Positions 9,101-17,648 of a stretch of 56,821 bases of DNA are shown piece by piece (positions within the stretch are counted from its first letter, which is position 1; each line of letters starts with the position of its first letter). A program made the position numbers and the translations under genes. Source of the DNA: an uncultured Pseudomonas sp. (GTDB lineage Bacteria > Pseudomonadota > Gammaproteobacteria > Pseudomonadales > Pseudomonadaceae); contig NZ_CAJYVE010000047.1 in the NCBI RefSeq assembly GCF_913777995.1, positions 1-56,821 of the forward strand, written 5' to 3'. The notes below the pieces were generated by a model that was not told the DNA's origin, made no database searches, and was given only the letters and a program-made list of their open reading frames with translations.

Positions 9101-10600
9101 ATGTACCTCGGTATCGATTGCGGCACCCAGGGCACCAAGGCGCTGGTGCTGGATGCCGACAGCGGCCAGGTGCTCGGCGCGGGTAGCGCCAGCCATACGC
9201 TGCACAGCGGCGCCAATGGCCGACGCGAGCAGCAACCGCAGCAGTGGCTGGACGCTTTCGAACAGGCCACCCGCGAAGCACTGGCCACCGCCGGTATCAG
9301 CGGTGAGCAGATTCTGGGTATTGGCGTTTCGGGTCAGCAGCACGGCCTGGTGCTGCTCGATGAGCAAGGCACGGTGCTGCGCCCGGCCAAGCTCTGGTGC
9401 GACACCGAGTCGACCCCGCAGAACCGGCTTCTACTCGATCATCTCGGCGGCGAGGCGGGGTCGCTGCAGCGCCTGGGCGTGGCCATCGCACCGGGCTATA
9501 CGGTGTCCAAGCTGCTGTGGACGCGTGAGCACCACCCGGACCTGTTCGCCCGCATCGCGCATATCCTGCTGCCGCATGACTACCTCAACTACTGGCTCAC
9601 CGGGCGTGCCTGCAGCGAGTATGGCGACGCCTCCGGCACGGGCTATTTCGATGTCCGCACGCGCAGCTGGGACCGCGCGCTGCTCAACTTCATCGATCCC
9701 AGCGGGCGGCTGCAGCACGCGTTGCCGCCGTTGCTCGAAGCGCATCAGCCGGTGGGCCGCATTCGCCGGCAGATCGCCCGCCAACTGGGGCTCAACCCCG
9801 AGGCCGTAGTCGCCAGTGGCGGCGGCGACAACATGATGGGCGCCATCGGCACCGGCAACATCCGCCCAGGGGCGATCACCATGAGCCTGGGTACCTCCGG
9901 CACCCTCTACGCCTATAGCGATAAGCCGATGGTCAGCCCGCATGCGCAGGTGGCGACCTTCTGTTCGTCATCCGGGGGTTGGCTGCCGCTGATTTGCACG
10001 ATGAACCTCACCAGTGCCACGGGGTTGGTCCAGCAACTGCTGGAGGTGGATCTGCAGCGCTTCGGCGATTTGGTCGAGCAAGCGCCGATCGGCGCCGAGG
10101 GCTTGCTGATGCTGCCGTTCTTCAATGGCGAACGGGTGCCGGCACTGCCCGACGCGCGTGCCAGCCTGAGGGGCATGGACGGGGGCAACCTGACCCGCGC
10201 CAACCTGTGTCGGGCAGTGGTCGAGGGCACCAGCTTCGGCCTGCGCTATGGTCTTGACCTGCTGCGCGCCAGCGGCCTGCAAAGCCAGACCATCCAGTTG
10301 ATCGGCGGCGCGGCGAAGAGTCCGGTGTGGCGCCAGGTGATTGCCGACATCATGGGCACCCCCTTGGTTTGCCCGCAGCACACCGAAGCCGCCGCGCTGG
10401 GCGCTGCCATCCAGGCCGCCTGGTGCGTGATGCCCGGCGCGGATCGCCAGGCGCAGCTTGCCGCGCTGTGCGAGCGTTGCGTGCAGCTCGATGCCAGTAC
10501 GCACACCCAGCCAGACCCGGCGCGCACGGCGCAGTACGAACGCGTCTATCAGCGCTACCGTGAGCAGGTCAGCCTGCTGGCCGAGAACCCATTGGCGTGA
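9101..10600 (+). CDS. mtlY: Xylulokinase
   Basis: A 499-residue FGGY-family sugar kinase expected to phosphorylate D-xylulose, the product of arabitol oxidation by MtlD. The N-terminus MYLGIDCGTQGTKALVLD is the first phosphate-binding motif, GQQHG follows near residue 73, and the second ATPase lobe carries SGGGDNMMGAIGTG. A C-terminal QLIGGAAKSPVWRQ matches the adenosine motif. It starts two bases after mtlD. A 73-base gap before mtlZ contains an imperfect inverted GAACGCC/GGCG patch but no terminator. Confidence 0.92.
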   Translation: MYLGIDCGTQGTKALVLDADSGQVLGAGSASHTLHSGANGRREQQPQQWLDAFEQATREALATAGISGEQILGIGVSGQQHGLVLLDEQGTVLRPAKLWCDTESTPQNRLLLDHLGGEAGSLQRLGVAIAPGYTVSKLLWTREHHPDLFARIAHILLPHDYLNYWLTGRACSEYGDASGTGYFDVRTRSWDRALLNFIDPSGRLQHALPPLLEAHQPVGRIRRQIARQLGLNPEAVVASGGGDNMMGAIGTGNIRPGAITMSLGTSGTLYAYSDKPMVSPHAQVATFCSSSGGWLPLICTMNLTSATGLVQQLLEVDLQRFGDLVEQAPIGAEGLLMLPFFNGERVPALPDARASLRGMDGGNLTRANLCRAVVEGTSFGLRYGLDLLRASGLQSQTIQLIGGAAKSPVWRQVIADIMGTPLVCPQHTEAAALGAAIQAAWCVMPGADRQAQLAALCERCVQLDASTHTQPDPARTAQYERVYQRYREQVSLLAENPLA

Positions 10601-10673
10601 GAACGCCTTGAAGAGCACCTTTGAAAACGCCGGTCGTTGGCTCAGGTGCCTGTGAACCGATAGGGAGACACCC

Positions 10674-11627
10674 ATGTACCTGGTCTGTGGCGAAGCGCTG
10701 TTCGATGTGTTCATCCAGAACGACGGCCCGCGTAGCAACGAGCTGGCCTTCAAGGCCATCGCTGGTGGTTCGCCGTTCAACGTGGCGTTGGGGCTGCGCC
10801 GTCTGGGCGCCGTGTCGGCGCTGTTCACTGGCATCTCGTCGGACAGCCTCGGCCAACGGCTGCGCCAGGTGCTGCGCGAGGAGGGCGTCAGCGACGCCTG
10901 CCTGATCGCCAGCGATGCGCCGACCACCCTGGCCATGGTCGGCCTGGACGCCGAAGGCTCGCCGCATTACTCGTTCCGTGGCGAAGGCTGCGCCGACCGC
11001 CTGCTGCGTGCCGAGCATCTGCCGGCACTCGATGCCCAGGTGCGCGGCCTGCATGTCGGCTCGTTCTCGCTGGTGGTGGAACCGGTGGGCAGTACGCTGC
11101 TGCAACTGGTCCAGCGCGAACATCAGCAGCGCCTGATCAGCCTCGACCCCAACGTACGGCTCGGCCCGGCGCCGGACATCGCGCGCTGGCGTGAACGCGT
11201 CGAGGCCTTTGCCCGCTACGCGCACCTGATCAAGGTCAGCGAAGAAGACCTGCAACTGCTGTACCCCGAGCGCGACCCGCAACAGGTCGCGGCGGCCTGG
11301 CGCAACGAACGCTGCCAACTGGTGTTCCTCACCCACGGCAGCCAGGGCGCCAGCGTGCACAGCCGCCACGGGCAATGGTCAGCGCCCGCCGTGGCGGTCA
11401 CCACCCGCGACACCGTCGGGGCCGGCGACACCTTCCAGGCTGCGCTGCTCAGCTACCTGGCCCGCCACGCACTGGATACCCCCGAGGCGCTGGCGACGCT
11501 CAGCCGTGAGCAGATCGACGCGATGCTGCGCCTGGCCATCGAGGCGGCCGCCGTGACCTGTTCGCGAGTCGGCCCGGACCTGCCTTACCTGCACGAGCTG
11601 AGCGGCGATCACCTGGCAGTGCGTTGA
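10674..11627 (+). CDS. mtlZ: Fructokinase (PfkB family)
   Basis: A 317-residue ribokinase/PfkB-fold kinase expected to convert fructose from MtlD into fructose 6-phosphate. The N-terminal glycine motif lies near GGSPFNVALGLRRLG (residues ~26-40). The C-terminal signature DTVGAGDTFQAALL holds the catalytic aspartate and the anion hole. AGGGAGACACCC precedes the ATG at 10674. It is the last gene of the mannitol run by function, and no U-tract terminator is seen before the following PrpF-family gene. Confidence 0.93.
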   Translation: MYLVCGEALFDVFIQNDGPRSNELAFKAIAGGSPFNVALGLRRLGAVSALFTGISSDSLGQRLRQVLREEGVSDACLIASDAPTTLAMVGLDAEGSPHYSFRGEGCADRLLRAEHLPALDAQVRGLHVGSFSLVVEPVGSTLLQLVQREHQQRLISLDPNVRLGPAPDIARWRERVEAFARYAHLIKVSEEDLQLLYPERDPQQVAAAWRNERCQLVFLTHGSQGASVHSRHGQWSAPAVAVTTRDTVGAGDTFQAALLSYLARHALDTPEALATLSREQIDAMLRLAIEAAAVTCSRVGPDLPYLHELSGDHLAVR

Positions 11628-11702
11628 ACATCCTTGAGTCGGAGCGCGGCATGGCGTGCTAGCCTGCCGGCTCCACTGCCCCGCACTCAATCTGGAACGA
11701 TC

Positions 11703-12938
11703 ATGCCCAACGCCGAAGACTTGACTGCACATTCCATCGATTTGCGCTGCCGCGTCCATCTGGGGGTGATGGAAATCCCCGTGCATTACATGCGCGGTGG
11801 CACGTCCACCGGGGTGGTGATCTGGGAGCCCTTGCTGCCGAAGGATGAAGCGCTGCGCGACGAGTTGCTGCGGCATCTGATGGGGGTTCCGCAGGTGGGT
11901 GAGGCTCCGGGCAATCGGCAGATAGCCGGCCTGGGGCGTGGTCCGGCGACCAGCAACAAGGTGTTCCTGGCCAGGGTCGAACAGACGCCGGCCGGGCCGC
12001 GCCTGGTCAGTACGCTGGCGCAGCTGGCCAGTGGTCATGCCGGCATCGACTGGAGCGTGAACTGCGGGAACATGTCTTCGGCCTTGCCGCTCTGGGCGTT
12101 TGACAGCGCGATGATCGAGGCGCCCAAAAAAGGCGCCTGCGAGGTCGAGATTTTCAACAGCAATACCGGGGTCGTCACCCTCAGCCGCATGTGGCGGGGC
12201 GATGACGGTCGCTTTGCGCTGGCGGACATTCCTGGCGTGCTCGGAGCCTTCCCACGGGTCGATCTGTTCTTGCAGGATCCGGTTGGCAGCAAGACCGGGG
12301 TGCTGCTACCGACCGGCGCAGTGGTCGATGAGATCGAAGGCCATGAAGTGTCCTGTGTCGACGTGGCGGTGCCGATGGTCATCGCCAAGGCGGCGAGCTT
12401 TGGCAAGACCGGCCATGAATCGATCGCGGAGCTGGAAGGCGATGCGGCCTTCATGGCCGAGTTGCGCAAGGTCTGGGTGGCGGCGGGGCTGAAAATGAAG
12501 CTGCGCCGTCGCGACGGCGAGCTGATGACCCGCGCGGAGATCGAGCGCAGCGAAACCATTCCCAAGGTGTGCATCGTCGGCGCCCCGACCGAGGGCGGCA
12601 ATATCACGGTGCGTTACTTCACGCCACAGACCGGGCATGCCTCCATGGCGGTCTCGGGAGGCTGCTGCCTGGCCGCAGCCTGCCTGTTGCCGGGCAGCAC
12701 GGCGCATCAGGTGGCGCAACGGGTGAGCGCACCTGGCGCGACCTTTGGCGACATAGAGGTGAGCATCGAGAACCCGGCCGGCAAACTGGATGCGACGGTC
12801 ACCGCCCGGTGTGTCGAACAGCGAATCGAGATCCAGGCAGCCGCCTATCGCCGCAGTACGCAGATTCTCATGCGCGGGCATGTTCCCCTTTATGGCGCTT
12901 CAGCGGCGTTGCTCGATGCCCTGATCGGAGCACTCTGA
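11703..12938 (+). CDS. PrpF-family isomerase/tautomerase
   Basis: A 411-residue member of the PrpF family (diaminopimelate-epimerase fold). The family includes methylaconitate isomerase, aconitate isomerase and 4-oxalomesaconate tautomerase. The diagnostic N-terminal PVHYMRGGTSTG, the central NCGNMSSALP and the C-terminal TGHASMAVSGG are present. The substrate cannot be told from sequence. Start choice is uncertain: the ATG at 11703 is preceded by GGAACG, while an internal ATG at 11769 would give the shorter N-terminus usual for the family (EIPVHYMRGG). It follows mtlZ by 75 bases and could be read through, though no link to mannitol is known. A GC hairpin lies 35 bases downstream. Confidence 0.8.
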   Translation: MPNAEDLTAHSIDLRCRVHLGVMEIPVHYMRGGTSTGVVIWEPLLPKDEALRDELLRHLMGVPQVGEAPGNRQIAGLGRGPATSNKVFLARVEQTPAGPRLVSTLAQLASGHAGIDWSVNCGNMSSALPLWAFDSAMIEAPKKGACEVEIFNSNTGVVTLSRMWRGDDGRFALADIPGVLGAFPRVDLFLQDPVGSKTGVLLPTGAVVDEIEGHEVSCVDVAVPMVIAKAASFGKTGHESIAELEGDAAFMAELRKVWVAAGLKMKLRRRDGELMTRAEIERSETIPKVCIVGAPTEGGNITVRYFTPQTGHASMAVSGGCCLAAACLLPGSTAHQVAQRVSAPGATFGDIEVSIENPAGKLDATVTARCVEQRIEIQAAAYRRSTQILMRGHVPLYGASAALLDALIGAL

Positions 12939-12972
12939 ATACTGGCTGCAAAAAGCCTCGGCAAGATCGAAA

Positions 12973-12991
12973 GGCGGCCTTCAAGGCCGCC
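12973..12991 (+). terminator. GC hairpin after the PrpF-family gene, no T run
   Basis: A seven-base stem GGCGGCC/GGCCGCC with a TTCAA loop lies 35 bases after the stop. Lack of a T run makes this a weak or Rho-assisted terminator, or only a 3' stabiliser. Confidence 0.4.
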
Positions 12992-13150
12992 GCAACCGGC
13001 ACTTGTAACCTGAGTCGTTCTTATTCAAACCGGCGCGCAACAGGCTTGGCTGTCGGACGTGCAAATCTTTTGATCGAAGCGCCAGGAAAACCTTGCGGAT
13101 AATGGTGAATTGCCATTAATAATGTCCGGGCACCTCACGACTGGGGCTCT

Positions 13151-13169
13151 GCAGCAAGCAACTTGCTGC
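13151..13169. repeat. GCAGCAAG inverted repeat upstream of the chemoreceptor
   Basis: An eight-base perfect inverted repeat GCAGCAAG-CAA-CTTGCTGC lies about 24 bases upstream of the candidate FliA -35. It may be an operator or a small hairpin. Nothing else fills the 12992-13192 gap. Confidence 0.4.
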
Positions 13170-13192
13170 CGATGAACGGGGCCTGGCTGGGC

Positions 13193-13218
13193 TCAAGAAG
13201 GTATTTCTCAAGACGATA
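13193..13218 (+). promoter_or_regulatory. Candidate FliA (sigma-28) promoter of the chemoreceptor
   Basis: TCAAG, a 14-base spacer and GACGATA resemble the Pseudomonas FliA consensus (TCAAG, 13-15 bases, GCCGATA) with one mismatch in the -10. The promoter is 78 bases before the chemoreceptor ATG, as expected for a late flagellar-class gene. Confidence 0.5.
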
Positions 13219-13295
13219 GTGTTATTGGATCTCATGCCTCCGCCGCTGGACGACGGTGCCATGTGCCCTGGCTTAATGAATAACAGGAATAAGAA

Positions 13296-15287
13296 ATGGC
13301 CACGATTCGGATCCGCTACACCCTCATGTTCCTTGCTTTCATCGTTGCCACTATCGCGGCCACCGTCATCGGTATTCGCCTGTGGGTAACGCCGGACCTG
13401 GTCGCCGCTGGCGAGGCCTCGGTGCTGACCCGGGTCAACGATGTCGGCACCCGTATCTACCGCGAGCTGAATCAGATCCAGTCGCAGCAGCGCGCGATCA
13501 CCCAGGCGGTGCCGCTGCTGGACAGCCCGATGATCGATAAAGTGCTACCGGGCCTGGTAGACCAGTACGGTGACGTCAAGGTATTCGGCGGCGGTATCTG
13601 GCCATTGCCCAACCAACGCGAGCAGGGGCGTGACAAGTTCAGCACCTTCTACCACCGCGATGCCTCCGGCAAGCTGATCGTCAACACCCATTGGAACTCG
13701 GCCGAATCGCTCAACTACTGGGAACAACCCTGGTACCTCGCCGGCCTCAAGGCGCCCGCCGGGCAGTGCGCCTGGGCGGCTGCCTACAAGGATGCCGCGA
13801 GTGCCGAACCGCGCACCAACTGCGCCATGGCCATCCAGCGTGATGGCAAGCCTTACGGCGTGGCGACCATCGACATGACCCTGGGCTTCTTCAACCCGCT
13901 GGTCAACGACTTGCGCAAGAGCCTGGACGACACCGACATGATGATCGTCGAGGCAGACGGCAAGATCCTCAGCAACCTGACCGAGCTGGGCGATTCGCAG
14001 ATCCTCAACAACGTTTCCGCCTATGCTGGCCGTTCGCCCTTCGTTGCCGCCATCCAGCGCAACCTGGGCAAGCTGCAAGGCGATGCCGTGGTGCGCGATT
14101 TCTACGAAGACGAACACGGTACGCCGCACAGTTTCTTCCTGCGTCCCCTGGCCGGTACGCCTTGGCTGCTCGCCACCGCATTGCCGACCTCACTGCTGCA
14201 CGCCACCAACACCAGCATTCTGCAGACCCTGGCGCTGATCCAGTTGCCCCTTGTGGTACTGCTGGCGGCGATCATGGTCCTGGCGCTCGGCAAACTGATG
14301 GGGCGCCTGGGCATGCTGCAACGCAATATCGAATCCCTCTCGGCTGGCGATGCCGACCTGACCCGTCGTGTGCCGGTGCAGGGCAAGGACGAGGTGGATG
14401 CCGTGGCCGGTGCGGTGAATACCTTCATTGCCTACCTGCAACGCCTGATGGGCGAGGTGGGCGACGCGACCCAGCGCATCAACAGCGGTATCCGGCAGTT
14501 GCACGGGCAAGCCCAGCAGACCAGCTCCATCCTGGGCCGCCATGCCGCCGAGACCGACCAGGCGGTGACTGCCATCACCGAGATGAGCGCCACCTCCGAC
14601 TCCGTATCGCGCAGTGCCAGCGACACCGCCGACCTGACCCGCGCAGCCAACGGCCAGGCCGAACATTCACGGCTGACCGTGCAGCAGGCTTCCAATAGCG
14701 TGTTGGCGCTGGTCGAGCAGGTGGACGACGCCACGCTGAAGGTCAAGGCCATGGAAACCGATGCCGAGCGCATCAACCAGGTGCTGGGGGTGATCGGCGA
14801 GATCGCCGGGCAGACCAACCTGCTGGCCCTCAATGCCGCTATCGAAGCAGCGCGGGCTGGCGAGCAGGGCCGCGGGTTCGCGGTGGTGGCCGATGAGGTG
14901 CGGGCGCTGGCCGGGCGTACCCAGCAGAGCACCGCCGAGATCAACGAGATGCTCGGGCGGTTGCAGCAGGGCGTCAGCTCGGCGGTGTCGGCCATGGAAG
15001 TGACCAAGGCCAGCTGCCAGAGCACCGCTGACAAGACCCGTCAGGTGACTGCCGGCCTGGATGAGATGAGCGGTTCGGTGGCGCGCATCAGCGACCTGTC
15101 CACGCAGATCGCGACCGCTGCCGAGCAGCAGAGCGCGGTGGCTGGCGAGATCAACCAGAACATGGTCGCGGTACGCCACATGGTTGAAGAGCTGGTGACC
15201 AGTGGGACGCGCACCGCCGAAGGCACGACCGCAGTGCAGCAGTCCAACGAGCAGTTGATCGCCCTGGTCGGCCGCTTCAAGGTCTGA
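13296..15287 (+). CDS. Methyl-accepting chemotaxis protein with periplasmic double-Cache sensor
   Basis: A 663-residue transmembrane chemoreceptor. Helix 1 is at about residues 8-28. A ~270-residue periplasmic part follows with Cache-type features (FGGGIWP, the [13 protein letters not shown]-like segment near 140, [12 protein letters not shown]). Helix 2 is near residues 308-330 ([20 protein letters not shown]). Then come a HAMP segment and the signalling domain, whose hairpin tip reads [34 protein letters not shown]. The length and layout match Pseudomonas dCache_1 receptors for amino acids or amines, but the ligand cannot be read from sequence. The ATG follows GAATAAGAA with only a weak ribosome binding site. 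The gene is monocistronic, bounded by a FliA-like promoter and a bidirectional terminator. Confidence 0.93.
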   Translation: MATIRIRYTLMFLAFIVATIAATVIGIRLWVTPDLVAAGEASVLTRVNDVGTRIYRELNQIQSQQRAITQAVPLLDSPMIDKVLPGLVDQYGDVKVFGGGIWPLPNQREQGRDKFSTFYHRDASGKLIVNTHWNSAESLNYWEQPWYLAGLKAPAGQCAWAAAYKDAASAEPRTNCAMAIQRDGKPYGVATIDMTLGFFNPLVNDLRKSLDDTDMMIVEADGKILSNLTELGDSQILNNVSAYAGRSPFVAAIQRNLGKLQGDAVVRDFYEDEHGTPHSFFLRPLAGTPWLLATALPTSLLHATNTSILQTLALIQLPLVVLLAAIMVLALGKLMGRLGMLQRNIESLSAGDADLTRRVPVQGKDEVDAVAGAVNTFIAYLQRLMGEVGDATQRINSGIRQLHGQAQQTSSILGRHAAETDQAVTAITEMSATSDSVSRSASDTADLTRAANGQAEHSRLTVQQASNSVLALVEQVDDATLKVKAMETDAERINQVLGVIGEIAGQTNLLALNAAIEAARAGEQGRGFAVVADEVRALAGRTQQSTAEINEMLGRLQQGVSSAVSAMEVTKASCQSTADKTRQVTAGLDEMSGSVARISDLSTQIATAAEQQSAVAGEINQNMVAVRHMVEELVTSGTRTAEGTTAVQQSNEQLIALVGRFKV

Positions 15288-15299
15288 CCGCCACCGACG

Positions 15300-15330
15300 A
15301 AGGCCTGAGCGGTCGCTGCTCAGGCCTTTT
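15300..15330. terminator. Bidirectional terminator between convergent genes
   Basis: An eleven-base stem AAGGCCTGAGC/GCTCAGGCCTT with a seven-base loop is followed by TTTT on the plus strand and mirrored by A residues upstream. It ends the chemoreceptor transcript and may also end the minus-strand operon whose last stop is at 15335. Confidence 0.8.
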
Positions 15331-15334
15331 CGTT

Positions 15335-16489
15335 TCAGTCGCGGCAGACGAATTCGAGCACGCGCTCGAGCATGGCGTCACAGGCGGCCAGTTGCTCGAC
15401 GCTGACGAATTCGTCGGGCTTGTGGCCCTGGTCCATGCTGCCGGGACCGCAGACCACCGTCGGCACGCCCGCCTGGTCGAACAGGCCGCCCTCGGTGCCG
15501 AAGGCCACCGTACCGAAATCACGCGAGCCGCAGAACTGCGCCAGCCACTCGGCGGCCGGGCTGTCCGGTGCGGTGTACAGCCCCGGGTAGCTGGACAGTT
15601 CATGGAAGTGGATGGCGCTCTGGCCGCTGACCGCCTGCATGGCCGGCAGCAGACTGTGCTGCGCGTAGTCGCGCAACTGTTCCAGCACGTGGGCCGGGTT
15701 CAGCGAGGGCAGGGCGCGCACTTCGAAGTCGAAGCGGCAGTGTTCCGGCACGATGTTCAGTGCCTGGCCACCCTGGATCACGCCGGTCTGCACGGTGGAG
15801 AAGGGTGGGTCGAAGTTCGTGTCGCAATGTTCCTGCGCTTTCAGGGTCTCGGCCAGGCGGCCCAGCTCGCCGATCAGCCGCGCGGCGTATTCGATGGCGT
15901 TCACCCCTTGCGGGGTGTAGGCCGAATGGCAGGCCGCGCCTTTCACTTCGCAACGTATCGCCAGCTTGCCCTTGTGCCCCAGCACCGGCTTGAGTTCGGT
16001 GGGTTCGCCGATCACGCAGAGCATCGGTTTCACCGCGCGCTGGCTCAGTTGCGCGAGCAGGCCGCGCACGCCCAGGCAGCCGACTTCTTCGTCGTAGGAC
16101 AGCGCCAGGTGCAGGGGGCGGCGCAAGGGTGCCTTGACCGCCGCCGGCACCAGCGCCAGCACGCAGGCCAGGTAACCCTTCATGTCGGCGGTGCCGCGCC
16201 CGTAAAGCCTGCCCTCGGCTTCGGTGAGTTCGAAGGCCGGGCGCGTCCAGGCCTGGCCGTCCACCGGCACTACGTCGGTGTGGCCGGACAACACGATACC
16301 CGGATGCTCCTGCGGGCCAATGGTAGCGAACAGGTTGGCCTTGGTACGGCTGTCGTTGTAGGTCAGCTCGGCGCTGACACCGAACGCGGCCAGGTAGTCG
16401 CGCACGTAGTCGATCAGGGCCAGGTTGGATTCGCGGCTGGTGGTGTCGAAGGCCACCAGCCGAGCCAGCAGGGCACGGCTGTCGTTCAT
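15335..16489 (-). CDS. ArgE-like M20-family deacetylase
   Basis: A 384-residue zinc hydrolase of the M20/ArgE group; members remove an N-acyl group from amino acids such as N-acetylornithine. The metal and catalytic residues are visible: H70 and D72 in SGHTDVVPVDG, D102 in GRGTADMKGY, E134/E135 in YDEEVGCLG, plus a GEPTELKPVLGHKG segment characteristic of acetylornithine deacetylases. The ATG overlaps the stop of the DUF1028 gene by four bases, so the two are coupled. As the last gene of an eight-gene catabolic-looking operon, it more likely acts on an intermediate of that pathway than in arginine synthesis; this is inference. It is therefore not given the symbol argE. Confidence 0.85.
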   Translation of the reverse strand: MNDSRALLARLVAFDTTSRESNLALIDYVRDYLAAFGVSAELTYNDSRTKANLFATIGPQEHPGIVLSGHTDVVPVDGQAWTRPAFELTEAEGRLYGRGTADMKGYLACVLALVPAAVKAPLRRPLHLALSYDEEVGCLGVRGLLAQLSQRAVKPMLCVIGEPTELKPVLGHKGKLAIRCEVKGAACHSAYTPQGVNAIEYAARLIGELGRLAETLKAQEHCDTNFDPPFSTVQTGVIQGGQALNIVPEHCRFDFEVRALPSLNPAHVLEQLRDYAQHSLLPAMQAVSGQSAIHFHELSSYPGLYTAPDSPAAEWLAQFCGSRDFGTVAFGTEGGLFDQAGVPTVVCGPGSMDQGHKPDEFVSVEQLAACDAMLERVLEFVCRD

Positions 16490-17163
16490 CGGTCGTCTCC
16501 CGGAACGCCGTAGCCCGGCGCACGGTCCGGGGCCAAGGCGCGGTCGATGTAGTCCTGCAGTTGCGGCCGGTAGGCCTGCCAGAGTTTCGCCAGTTCACCG
16601 ATAGGGTCCTGCTCGGCCCAGTCGACGCGCAGGTTGACGATCGGCCAACTGGGCTCGCCGACCACCAGCACGGCCGCCGAATGCACCGGGCCGGCTTCGC
16701 CACCCGCGGCCATGGCCGCCTGCATGGCGTGGATCAGGCGTTCGGCGAGCGGCCCGGTTGACTGTTCGAAGGCTTCGACCAGCACCTGGACCACGCGCGG
16801 GTCCTTGAGCATGTTGCCCGCTCCGACACAGTCACGGCCGCTGAGCGCGTGGTTTACGCCGAGGGTCTGGCTGCCGCTGAAATGTGCCGTGCGGCCCTGC
16901 GCGTCGATGACCGTCACCTGGCGATAGGCGCTGTAGGCGTCCTCGGCCAGGCTCAGGCGCAGCGCCTGTTGCGGGTCCTCGCCATGGCCCAGGTGGTCCA
17001 GGGTACGCGGGCCGAGCGCCGGCAGGGTGATGTTCTGCGAGCTTACCGCCCCGACACCCGGCCGTAGCCACGGGCAGCGCGCGCCCACGGCGATGCTCGA
17101 CGAGCTGATGGCGATGCCCAGTTGGCCGGTCTTGGCGCAGCGCGCCGTGATGGAAAAGGTCAT
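16486..17163 (-). CDS. DUF1028 family protein (putative Ntn-type amidohydrolase)
   Basis: A 225-residue protein of the DUF1028 family, recognised by the N-terminal MTFSITARCAKTGQLGIAIS, the central SQTLGVNHALSGRDCVGAGNML segment and NLRVDWAEQDPIGEL near the end. The fold is thought to resemble N-terminal-nucleophile hydrolases, but function is not established. Family members often sit beside RidA and peptidase or deacetylase genes, as here. It begins ten bases after the RidA-like stop and overlaps the ArgE-like start by four bases. GGAGG lies just before the ATG at 17163. It is plausibly an amidase on the pathway substrate; this is inference. Confidence 0.85.
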   Translation of the reverse strand: MTFSITARCAKTGQLGIAISSSSIAVGARCPWLRPGVGAVSSQNITLPALGPRTLDHLGHGEDPQQALRLSLAEDAYSAYRQVTVIDAQGRTAHFSGSQTLGVNHALSGRDCVGAGNMLKDPRVVQVLVEAFEQSTGPLAERLIHAMQAAMAAGGEAGPVHSAAVLVVGEPSWPIVNLRVDWAEQDPIGELAKLWQAYRPQLQDYIDRALAPDRAPGYGVPGDDR

Positions 17164-17173
17164 GCGCGCCTCC

Positions 17174-17590
17174 TTATTCGGGAATCACCGCGATTACGTC
17201 GATTTCCATCAGCCACTGCGGCTGGCCGAGCGCGGAGACCACCAGGCCGGTGGAGATGGGGAACACGCCCTTGAGCCATTTGCCGACTTCCTGGTAGACC
17301 GGCTCGCGGTAGCGCGGGTCGATCAGGTAGGTGGTGGTCTTGACGATATGGCTCAGGTCGCTGCCAGCCTCTTCGAGCAGTTGCTTGACGTTCTTCATGG
17401 CCTGTTCGGCCTGGGCACGCGGGTCGCCGAGGCCGACCAGGTTGCCGTCGAAGTCGGTGCCCACCTGGCCGCGCACGTACACGGTGTTGCCAGCGCGTAC
17501 CGCCTGGCACAGGTCGTTGTCCAGGGTCTGGTTGGGGTAGGTGTCCTTGGTGTTGAACATGCGGATGCGGGTGTGGGTCGGGGTGCTCAT
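17174..17590 (-). CDS. RidA/YjgF-family protein lacking the deaminase arginine
   Basis: A 138-residue member of the RidA superfamily (trimeric, cytoplasmic). The start is the ATG at 17590, preceded by AGGAG with six-base spacing; the open frame above it is not coding. Family features include GNTVYVRGQVGTD, QAMKNVKQLLEEAG and HIVKTTTYL. In RidA proper the motif FPARSCVEV carries the Arg (R105 in E. coli) needed for 2-aminoacrylate deamination. Here the same place reads FPISTGLVV, so that Arg is a Ser. This places it with the Rid subfamilies that lack imine deaminase activity, whose roles are mostly unknown. It sits between the flavin monooxygenase and the DUF1028 gene. Confidence 0.88.
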   Translation of the reverse strand: MSTPTHTRIRMFNTKDTYPNQTLDNDLCQAVRAGNTVYVRGQVGTDFDGNLVGLGDPRAQAEQAMKNVKQLLEEAGSDLSHIVKTTTYLIDPRYREPVYQEVGKWLKGVFPISTGLVVSALGQPQWLMEIDVIAVIPE

Positions 17591-17648
17591 GGCAGGCTCC
17601 TGAACAGGGTAGGGCGGCATGCGCTCGGGCATGCCGCAGCAGGGAACA

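Noticed and set aside
15335-16489. Calling the M20 protein the arginine-biosynthetic ArgE
   Set aside because: Its motifs fit ArgE, but it is the coupled last gene of an uptake and oxygenase operon, so the biosynthetic name would be misleading.
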